The notes under the pieces are model-generated. The model saw nothing but the letters and a program-made list of their open reading frames with translations, did not search any database and was not told the origin of the DNA. The translations under genes and the position numbers were made by a program. From contig QANZ01011645.1 of assembly GCA_003254925.1 (NCBI GenBank), positions 89,852 through 153,851 on the forward strand: 64,000 bases of DNA, read 5' to 3'. The stretch is from Chamaecrista fasciculata. Taxonomy: Eukaryota > Streptophyta > Magnoliopsida > Fabales > Fabaceae. Below are positions 47,101 to 57,300 of the stretch, in pieces. The first letter of the stretch is position 1. Each line of letters starts with the position of its first letter.

Positions 47101-48587
47101 TTCTCTACATACTTGGAAACTAAAATATTAACTTATAATTTCAATTGAATGTTTGTAGCACTGTATAGGGATTTACTTTTAATATTTTTATCCTCGTGAT
47201 AATATCAAGAGAAGTTGCATAAAGTAGGACAAAAAGTTTGGATTCATCATAAATGGAATAGATAAGCCAAATTATTTTCACCAGATGTGTTCCAACAATA
47301 CATTACAATGATAAAATCTAATTGTTTACTTGTTGCAAGCTGGAGGTGCCATATCCACTATATGAAGAGGACATTAGAAACTGAATAAGTGACCAATCTT
47401 CACGATCCAGAGCAATTGCGAGAGGTTCCAAGTATCTGCAAGAAGAGAAGAAAATCAACGTCAGAAAGAAACTCTTCATAGATTCACATCTATGGCATGT
47501 CGTAAAAAAATTGGATCTTATGCAAGTTCATTAAAGAGGTTATCATTTTCAATCATATATTGCAGAAGATCTGAACTCATTCTCTTCTTGGTAAACTCTA
47601 GTAGATTAAAAAGAACATTGGTTGGGTGACATTATGCAATATCAAACCTACCGAGTAGCAAGGAAACCATTGGTTAATCCACCAATAAAAATGACCTGCT
47701 TTTTGTAGTCACCAGTCTTGAATGCTACCTGAAAATAAAGTAAATTATCATAAAGCAATTCACCATAAACAGAGAGGGAGAATAAAAAAGGAAAATGAAA
47801 TGAGAAATGAGAAACGGTTAACATGGACATGGAGAATGAATTATAGAAATCCAAGCACAAGATGGGCCAAAAGAGTAACAAGCTGAAACTTGAAATACAA
47901 GTTCCATCATTGTCAGAAGAATTCTAAAGTCTAAGGACAAGCATAAACATTCTATATTAGGAGTTACATGAGTAAGAAGTAAGAACTGCAGCAAATTTCA
48001 AATATAGGGGAGGAGTTTTTATTTAGCTAAGAGTAAGGCACTATATAGACCTCCAACTTAATTTGGGGTGTGGTTGGGGCCGCCAAAAGTGGAAAGGGCT
48101 ATCAATGGACCAGTGTCAATAGTGTGGGCCCGTGGACGTCGTCTTTCGAAGAGATATGTAATGATACCAGTCGTGTGGCTAAGGCATTGGGATCTCCAAC
48201 TTCAACCGCTAGTTTTGGGGTGTGGTTCTCCTGATGCATTATACTCGTCTCAATATCCTTCCTGAGAAGTCTCGAGGAGAATGTAGAAGACACAAACCAA
48301 TCTACGGAAATCCTAAGTACCTAAAATTACAAAGAACGTAACGACAAGACGGGAAGACAGAATTTGAGGTGCCAAGACCAAACCAAGCACAATTGCAGTC
48401 AAAAGAGAAGTAATAATAATAATAAAAATATATTGAAAATGATAAAAAAAAAAAAANAAAAAAAAAAAAAAGAAGAACGGACCTGAACAGGATTTGGACC
48501 ATACTTGAAGAGAACCCCATGGATTTGACCTTTAAGGAAAATGGGGATATCGTTAATAGCCGTAACGGCGGTGGGAGTAGTGGCCAT
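44143..48587 (-). CDS. DUF1749 alpha/beta-hydrolase, 9 exons, 304 aa
   Basis: Exons are 48587-48483, 47728-47652, 47435-47330, 46090-45998, 45884-45819, 45484-45339, 45127-45019, 44533-44469 and 44290-44143; 915 nt in frame. All introns are GT-AG except intron 7, which has a GC donor (CAG|GCAAGA at 45018). Features: MATTPTAVTAIND start, IFIGGLTNGF (oxyanion-side strand), the nucleophile elbow GHSTG with Ser123, SMSDENVPDY with candidate Asp241, and EHGTH with candidate His271 or His274. These give a Ser-Asp-His hydrolase. The family (DUF1749, fungal UPF0613-like proteins and plant homologues) has no firmly known substrate; some members are linked to secondary metabolite modification in fungi. 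Probably soluble. Intron 1 contains a poly(A) run with an N. Confidence 0.9.
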
Positions 48588-50536
48588 TCCGAATAAACAA
48601 GAGGTTGGGGAAGATAATTAAAGAAGGAGGAAGATGCATAATATTGTGTTATGAAGAAATCGCAGCAAGCAAGACCATTATTTTTGGCAGTGAGTCAGTG
48701 AGCAGCGTTCGTACGTAGTGAGTGTTGCCTCGCCGTCGCCGATGGAAGAGGGCCATCAAGTCCAAGTCACCACGTTGAACAAAATGAAAATTCAATACAA
48801 TTCCCGCCACGGCCCAGTGGGCTTTATATGGGCTTTTGAATATGTTCTTGCAAAATGGGGGAAAATTAAATCAGGGCCCATTATGTTTTGGGCTAACATG
48901 ACTAAGCAATAAGCAGTAATAGATGGTATCCACCAAAAAACAAAAAGAGAGAGAGAATAGATGAGAGAAATAAAGTTGATATTAAATAATTTATTGACCA
49001 ATAAAAGTTTGGGGTGTTTTAATTAGTACTAAGAAATGAAATATATTCAAAAGTATAAAATACAATTAGTATTTTTTTAGTTTTAGATCAATGATATATA
49101 CGTCCTTTGAATTTTAAAAATTGACAACTAGTTTTTTTGAATATTATTCAACTTTAATCACATAGTTAGTATCTTTGAATTTTAAAAACTTACGAACAAA
49201 TTCCATTAATACACATGAGTTTTAAGAATTGAAAGATAAATTGTTTGAGCTTCCAAATAAATTGATAGATAGAATTTTTGAATTTTTAACTATCATTTAA
49301 TACTTTTATATAATCTCACTTTTTGATATAAAACAGTGATAAATAAATAAATAAAATTTTTAAAAAAATGTTAATTGATTGAAGTTGAAACTCTCTATCA
49401 ATTTTTAATTACTCATAAATGTTGTGTGTCTTAACTTAATAATCTGGTTTCAAATTCAATGTAACCTATTTTTTTATACAATAATTCAATTTAACCTATT
49501 AAAATAAAAAAAAAAATGGAAGCACAGATCGATGAGCTAATTAATATTGGTCAAGTTTTATTATTATGTTTTAACTTTGAGGTCGGCTTCGGAGTAAAAT
49601 TAAACTTGTGAAAATGTAAAAGGCTTATTGTACGACAAAGAGGTTGATATGTAATAATGAGATTGAATCTTTAATAGCCTCACTACAATGTGTAGGGGTT
49701 TCGATCTTCTAGAATTATTTTCCATACATTTTTTTGTAAAGTTGGAGTAAAAATATGATTCCATGAAATAAAAATATATAAAAATCAAATTTTTTCTTTT
49801 TCTCTCTTTTTTTCTCTTCTTTTCTTTCTCATTTTCTATAAAAAATGTAAAAAAAAGAAACTCTACAGAATTCATTTTTATACTATAATACAGAGAGAGA
49901 AAGACACAAATTACAGAGGTTATGGAAAACAATGATCACTCTTTCTAAAAGAACCTATCCCACTTTGGGAGATATTTGAAAAGACATTCGTCCAAAAAAA
50001 AAATAAAAAGATTTTTTTTTTTTTGAAAAGACTGCTTTCCATCAAATATTCAGAGCAATGTTCATTTGCAGGCGGAAAAGGAAAGAGATAAATAGATAAT
50101 GAGGTTAGCTTGATCTCTTCAGAAAAACAAGCCAGGGACGTTGCTTGGTGTACGCAATTTTAGTTACGTTATTGGTGGCTAGGAAGCAAAGGTAGTATAA
50201 ATTAAAATTAAATATTAAAAGACAAAGTCTGATTAAAACAGTGTCCTATACCACTCATTCAATTCTCAGTATCTATCCCATGTACCACCCTAAATGATAT
50301 GATGATCAGTTTTAGAGCCTAATTAACCTTCCAAACCCACTCTTTCAAAACCTCTTTTTGATCATTCCACCAAACAACAGATAAAGTCACTCACTCTATT
50401 CTTAATTAGAGGCCCTTTAAACTCTATTCCACCTAGTAATTAATAATTCATTAATTTAAAGCTTCATTATTTCCACACGTCCCTCTCAACTCTCAAGTTT
50501 CATAACAACCCATCACCTGTTTTATTCAACTTTGAA

Positions 50537-50567
<31 letters not shown>

Positions 50568-51105
50568 GGAGTTTCAGGTCGACTACTCTAAACTCATCAT
50601 CTGTGTCGTGAATCTCAATGGTAAAAAAAAAAACTCACCAAGAGTATAACTAATTAACTACACAAAATTTTGAATCTGAAATCTTACTTTAGTGATATTA
50701 AATCGTTTTTCATTTACACCAACATCATCATAAATCATAATCAATTTCAATTAGATTTATCGTATATAAAATATAATCACTTTGTTGTTCTTTGTTTCTT
50801 AAAAAATGAGTTGTGTGTCTAAGCTAAAAAGTGTGTCACATCTTCATATCACAAACACTATTCAATTGTTTAATTATAATTACTTTTATAAATGCTTGTC
50901 CTGATATTTGATATTTTAAAATCAAAGGCTAACCTGAGATCAGTGAGCTGAGTGCGATATGATAATGGTAGAGTGGCATGAAATGACTGATCCTCCTAAA
51001 CAATGAGCTTTATTGTTAAGAAAATATTAAACAAGAGGAAGACGATATTGAATGTTAGCTAATTAAATTAAAGTATAATAACACTTGTTCTGTATAACGA
51101 ACCCA

Positions 51106-51136
<31 letters not shown>

Positions 51137-51428
51137 GCTTAAGATTGATGGTGGAAGGTTAGACTCTTCCATTAAAAGTGACAGATATATGTAATGCATG
51201 ATATATAATTTTAACTTAAGTTGGGTCAGAAGAATGTTATTACTTATTACCAGTTTGGATGAATACTTGTGGACCTCATCAAACCCATTAAATGACCCCT
51301 TGTTGCTCTCATCATCTACATATGTTTTTTTTTTTTTAAAATATGAATACCTAAAGGGAGGACATAATAACCTACCTCTCTCACTGTGTATCAACAGTAC
51401 CTATAATTCCTAATTAAAAAAATATATA
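48588..51428. other. Intergenic DNA upstream of the DUF1749 gene, no gene seen
   Basis: 48588-48720 is the likely 5'UTR/promoter side. The rest is AT-rich with no coding signal. A (TA)n run lies at 50544-50567 and another at 51111-51135. The frames at 49600-49932 and 51107-51394 are A/T-run by-products. Confidence 0.55.
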
Positions 51429-51801
51429 GACAAAAATATTAATTTCCTCTGTAAATTTTACACCAACTATCAATTATATCCTTAATTTTTTGTGTGGTTA
51501 ATTTTGTTCTCAATATTTTACATTTCGGTCAATTTTAACTTCTGATTAACTTTTTTCAGTAAATTAATGAATGACTGCATCTAATTTTTTAATCTGAGTT
51601 AGGATCTGAGTTTTTTTCTATAAATTTTAATTACATATTATTAGTTACGTAGATTTTGTTGTTAATATTTGACTAAAGTAAAAGCAAAAGATAAAATTGA
51701 CTAAAAAATGAAATATTGAGTATGAAATTGATTGTAAAAAAATATTGACGACGAAATTGACAATTGATGTAAAATTTAGAGATAAAATAAGTGTTTTTGC
51801 C
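51429..51801. mobile_element. Mutator-like MITE with long inverted ends
   Basis: About 100 bp at each end are inverted copies of each other (left: gtaaattttacaccaactat, then ctcaatattttacattt; right end complement: taaattttacatcaattgtc). Flanks are aaaatatata (51419-51428) and aacatatata (51802-51811), 9 of 10 identical. No coding frame. Confidence 0.55.
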
Positions 51802-52214
51802 AACATATATATTAATAATCAAATAATTAGTTCGTTTTCTATCAACAAGAATATATTACACATTCCATATGAAATTATTCTAAGTACGATCAGGGAGTAC
51901 TAATTAAATTCAAGGAGACAAGTAATCTTTCAAGTGCACAAAGTAGATAAAATTAAAGTATAAAACAGATTAACAGAATTCGTCCCTGATATGTAATGGC
52001 AAAATCAAATCACCACCAATAATATATATTCTTTATAATGGGATGAATTCTATCTTAGCTTTTTCCATTTTTTTTCTCTACTATCAACTGTTCACTTATG
52101 CATTAATTATTCTTTGAAATGCAACAACTTTAGATCGAATCAAGAGTCAAATTAATCCACTGAATCTCACATTTACGGAAGGGTTAAGGGGGGAAAAGAA
52201 AGGAAAATAAAAGA

Positions 52215-52268
52215 TATGCATGCATGTTGAAAAAATAAAACACCATATATATTCAACATGCATGCATA
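52215..52268. repeat. 17-bp perfect hairpin carrying CATGCATG motifs
   Basis: Arms 52215-52231 (tatgcatgcatgttgaa) and 52252-52268 (its exact complement) flank a 20-nt AT loop. Each arm contains CATGCATG, the RY element bound by plant B3 transcription factors. No gene is close, so a regulatory role is only a possibility. Confidence 0.6.
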
Positions 52269-52533
52269 ATAAATTTTTTTTCTCCTTAATGGAATAGACG
52301 GTTTTAACTATTCAGTATAAGATTTACCAAAATGATATTTGATTAAATTAGATAACTTTATTAAAATTGAGTGGATGCTGCAAAGAAAAATGATGACATC
52401 ATTAAAGCGTCACTTGAGAACTGACCACGTCATCTATATAAATCAGCTATATGTATATTTGGCCTAATAATGATATACCCATAATTGTGTTGAATATGAA
52501 ATGTATGGCTTGGGCTATATATATATAAATATA

Positions 52534-53396
52534 AGTTTAAGTGCACTTTTGATCTCAAAACTATGACAAAGGTTTTATTTTGGTCTCATAATTTTTTTCG
52601 TTATAATTTTGGTCCCATAACTATGACAAAGGTTTCATTTTGGTCCCATAACTTTTTTTTGTTGCAATTTTGGTCCCATAACTATGACAAAGGTTTCATT
52701 TTGGTCCCATAACTTCTCAAAAGGTTCCACCGTTAGTCCCTTGGTGAATTTCATCCATATTTAGCCGTTAAGTATGACATGGCATAGTGATTAGGATCAT
52801 GATGTGGCAAAATAAGATGAAATGGACTGAAAATAGGATCTATATGCAACATATTAAAACTTATCTATACCCAAGCACAATATATACAAAGAGTGGTACT
52901 TTTTCTTCCTCGTCAGCCCAACGAGACTTCCTCTTCCTCATTCCGCTTCCCGATTCATCGTCGCCGCCGCTTTGGTCGTTTGACTGTGGCTGACAATCCC
53001 ATCGACTTCGTCGGCGCCTTCTGCTTGAAGTCTCTTCTTCCCCACCAGATTGGTCGCTGTCAGTACCACTCTTTGTATATTTTGTGGTTGGGCATAGATA
53101 AGTTTTAATATGTTGCATATAGATCCTATTTCAGTCCACTTCATCTTATTTTGCCACATCATGATCCTAGTTACTATGCCACGTCATACTTAACGGCTAA
53201 ATATGGATGGAATTCACCAAGGGACTAATGGTGGAACCTTTTGAGAAGTTATGGGACCAAAATTTCAACAAAAAAAGTTATGGGACCAAAATGAAACCTT
53301 TGTCATAGTTATGGGACCAAAATTGCAACAAAAAAAGTTATGGGACCAAAATGAAACCTTTGTCATAGTTATGGGACCAAAAGTGCACTTAAACCT
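52534..53396. mobile_element. Pack-MULE-like foldback element with captured gene fragment
   Basis: The ends are inverted: agtttaagtgcacttttg and the complement of aggtttaagtgcac. The flanks are identical, ataaatata at 52525-52533 and 53397-53405, a 9-bp Mutator-type duplication. The arms 52534-52900 and 53062-53396 are inverted copies over about 340-370 bp with few mismatches. The outer arm is built from repeated units (ggtcccataactatgacaaa, ttttggtcccataac). The loop 52901-53061 is GC-richer, is not repeated and carries an open coding-like fragment (next entry). No transposase. The folded transcript would be a long double-stranded RNA. Confidence 0.75.
52897..53061 (-). pseudogene. Captured fragment resembling splicing factor SF1/BBP N-terminal region
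   Basis: About 54 open codons fill the loop of the foldback element. The translation reads [20 protein letters not shown], then [14 protein letters not shown], then [12 protein letters not shown]. Two basic RSRW motifs spaced this way, separated by an acidic Ser/Gly linker, are the pattern I remember from the N-terminus of plant SF1 (branch-point-binding protein), where RSRW motifs bind U2AF65. The frame is still open and starts and stops at the arm borders, as expected for a fragment copied by a Pack-MULE. It is not a gene: no start, no KH or zinc-knuckle domain. Assignment rests on memory of the family. Confidence 0.6.
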
Positions 53397-53405
53397 ATAA
53401 ATATA

Positions 53406-54102
53406 TATTATGCATAGCAAAAAACGCAGAAACAGTTCAAATAATTCATCTGAATAAAGTATTCACTGATTCTCACCGATTAATTTTATATAATAAATCT
53501 AAGGCCTAACCCTCTGGCACATGACCAAGGCGTTGACAACCATATAAATATATATATCAAACTAGGAAGATTCTTATAATGGTCGTACTCTTTCGTTTAT
53601 TTTTTTTTTTCTTTTACTAACAGCACAAAACCAGACAACTAGGCAATAGAACTCAAGGAATCTGCACAAATTGATGTTTGAAAATGGTCCTTCAACACAA
53701 ATAATGTTCTGTTCTCATCGAGTTTCTATGATATCCATATAATTGTTTTTTATAAAACTTGGCTCTGCAACTTTCTAGCTAGTTGAGTATATATATATAT
53801 ATAAATGTCCACCATACACAGACACACAAATGGAAGCTGGTGAAATGGAACTCTAGCTAGGATGAATGCACTGAAACATTTGTGGGGTCGTTAGGAATCA
53901 ATGGAAAGTGGCTCAATTCAATATATAGGCGACCCTTCGATTAATTAATGTTAATTAATTAATATATAAATGCCCTACTAAAAAATCATTAAATAATTAT
54001 TAATCATTCATATCATACATAATGGGTTTCTTCTGCACGGGTTGGTCCTACTCCTGTCATGTTATCGTATATATATATATATATATATATATATTCGTAC
54101 AT
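53406..54102. other. AT-rich intergenic DNA, no gene seen
   Basis: No coding or RNA signal. A (TA)n run at 54069-54093 lies next to the copia insertion site. Confidence 0.6.
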
Positions 54103-54107
54103 ATACA

Positions 54108-54365
54108 TGAAAGGATTTGAATAATGGAATAATTTCAGCTCATGTATTAATGATATTGATACAATGCTATATAAAGAATGCAGAATTCTAGCAGCTTCTA
54201 AAGCAGCAGACGAAGATTGAGGAAGAATGGACAGCTGTAGTACAGACAAAATACAATGCCACCTATACAAGAATATGCTAACAGAAAGGGAAAATAACAG
54301 AAAGGCAATAAATCACAGTGAGTCAGCAAAACGGATTTTTCTGCATAATGGGATATACTCTATTA
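54108..54365 (-). repeat. 3' LTR of the copia element
   Basis: 258 bp, identical to the LTR at 58767-59024 except at two positions near 54211 (g/a) and 54235 (c/t). On the minus strand it starts TAATAGAG and ends CCTTTCA. A TATA-like TTTATATAGC lies inside. Its first three bases are the stop codon of gag-pol. Confidence 0.95.
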
Positions 54366-57300
54366 TTCGCCCCTCAAACTCAGAGGGAGAGATTGAACTC
54401 TGAGTTTGTCTCTGAGAAGGAGAAACTGTGATTTGGGCAAAGGCTTCGTGAGAGCATCTGCAATTTGGTCCTTGGCAGAAACATGTGTGACACAAACTTG
54501 ATGCTGCTGAACTTTCTCTCGAACAAAGTACAAATCAAGCTCCAAGTGTTTGGTGCGAGAATGAAGCACAAGATTGGCTGAGAGGAGCACAGTGCTGAGA
54601 TTATCACAGTAAATGAGAGGAGGAGATGAATGTGGGAGCTGCAATTCAGTGAGTAGGGACTGAAGCCATGTTAATTCAGCAACTGTGAGGGCCAAAGCAC
54701 GATATTCAGCTTCTGTTGATGAGCGTGAGACAATTGGCTGTTTTTTTGACATCCAAGAAATGAGATTTGGACCAAGATAGATACAAAATCCTGATGTTGA
54801 TCGCCTATCAACAGGATCAGAAGCCCAGTCAGCATCGCACATTGCAGAAAGTTTGAGGACTTTGGACTTCTGAAGATGCAAGCCCATGTCACTGGTTCCT
54901 TTGAGATACCTCAAAATACGTTTAACAGCCTGCCAATGAGAGTTGAGAGGTGTGCTCATGAATTGACTGACTTTGTTCACTGCATAAGAAAGGTCAGGCC
55001 TAGTAATGCAAGTGTACTGTAAGGCTCCCACAGTGGATCTATATAAATGAGGATCATCAAAGAGATCAGTCCCTGTAGTGAGTAACTTAGTGCCAGCAAC
55101 CATTGGAGTTGGCTGAGGCTTGGCATCAAGCATGTTAACCCGATTTAAAAGATCATTGATGTACTTGGTTTGTGTGAGAAGTAATCCTCCATTTGTAGTA
55201 GAGTGTACTTGAATGCCAAGAAAATAGCTCAAGCTGCCAAGGTCCTTGAGGGAGAATTGCTTATGAAGAGAAGAAATGAGGGTAGCAATTTCACTGGAAT
55301 TATTACCAGTAACAATGAAGTCATCCACATAGGACAAAATGTAGATGACAGAAGTGGAAGTGATGCGAATAAATAATGAATTATCACTCTTGGCAGGTTT
55401 GAAGCCAAAATTATGAAGTGTGGAGGCAAGCTTGGTGAACCAAGCTCGAGGGGCCTGTTTTAATCCATATAAGGATTTGTGAAGTTTGCAAACAGTATTA
55501 GAATCACCTTGTTCAAAGCCTGGAGGTTGGATCATGTAAACATCTTCAGAAATTGTCCCATTTAGAAAAGCATTGTCCACATCAAGATGTTTAATGATCC
55601 AATTGTGAGAGAGAGCAATGGTGAGAATGACTCTTACTGTGACTGGTTTTATGACAGGACTGAATGTGTCAAGAAAGTCAAAGCCAGGCTGTTGATGGAA
55701 ACCTTTAGCCACGAGACGTGCCTTGTACTTATTGATTGTGCCATCAGGATTTTCCTTAATACGAAATACCCACTTACAGCCTATAGGCTTGTGACCAAAA
55801 GGTAAAGGAACAAGGGACCAAGTGTGATTTTTCATCAAGGCCTGATACTCACTGTCCATGGCAGTTTTCCATTTAGGATGGAGAAGAGCAGCTTTAACAG
55901 AAGTGGGAGTAATGTCAGAGAGGTAGGCTTTTGGCTTGAAAATTCCTGACTTGGAACGGGTAGTCATATGATGATGAGATGGTGGTATGGAAGCAGTGGA
56001 GGAAGTAGATGAGGGGATGAGAGAAGCAGAAGAACAATCTGCTGAAGGAACACTTGGGGAAGGCAGCATATAAAGTGTAGAAGAACTAGATGAAGAATTG
56101 GGAGAGGGTTGTGAACTGGGCAGAGAACTTGGGGAAGGAAGAGGTGTAATGGGTGAATGGGGAGAAATTCCTGCACCTGAAACAACAACATCAGAAGAAA
56201 ACTGCCTAACAGCAGGATTAGTAGACAAATTATTCACTTGAGTAGTACATGGTGCAGATGATGGGGTAGAGGAAATTAAAGGAATAGCAGGCATAGTACA
56301 ATGTGACATAACAGATGATGAAGGAATAGTAGAAACAATGGAGGATGAATTAGAGGAAAATGGAAATGAGAATTCATCAAATAGAACATCTCTAGATATA
56401 TAAATTCGATTATTTGGTCCTAAACACTTATAGCCTTTATGCTTAACACTATATCCAATAAATGTACATTTAACAGAGCGAAATTGTAGCTTGGAATGAT
56501 TATAGGGACGCAAATTAGGAAAACAAGTGCAACCAAAGACTTTAAGAGCAGTATAATCAGGACATTTGTTAAATAACACTTCATAAGGTGATTTATGAGC
56601 AAGAATTGGAGTTGGCAGCCTGTTAATAATATGGACAGCAGTAGAAAAAGCTTCATCCCAAAAAGACATAGGTAAAGAGGATTTGGCAAGCAAAGTTAAG
56701 CCCATGTCAACTATATGTCGATGCTTACGTTCAGCAAGACCATTTTGCTCAGGGGTGTGAGGACATGATATACGATGTTGAATGCCATGATTAGTGAAAA
56801 AGTTGGTTAAAGCAATGAATTCACCTCCTCCATCTGATTGAAAGGATTTTATTTTAGTGTTAAATTGATTTTCAACCATATTTTTAAAGTCAATAAAGGC
56901 TTTAGTTACATCAGACTTTCGTTTGAGAAGATAGAACCAAGTAAAGCGAGAATAGTTATCAATAAAATGAACATAGTAGAGATAACCACTGTGAGAAGGT
57001 GTTGATGCAGGACCCCAGACATCTGAGTGAATTAATTCAAGGGGTGCAGTGGTGTGAGACAGTGAGGGAGAAAAGGGAAGTTTATGAACTTTGCCTAGAG
57101 GACAAGCTGAACAAAAGAAATTTTTATTTATAGTTGAATTGGACACATTACAATTTTTCAGAACAGAAGAAACAGTAGTGTGTGAGGCGTGTCCAAGTCT
57201 GCAATGCCAGAGATCATAAACAGAAGAGGAATGATGAGAGGAAGAGGACTGTGATGCAAGAGCATAGCTAGGCTTTGAAGGAGCAGAGGAGTGAATAACT

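Noticed and set aside
48452..48471. Long poly(A) run with N in intron 1 of the DUF1749 gene
   Set aside because: Probably a homopolymer sequencing problem, not a retroposon tail. No flanking duplication was seen.
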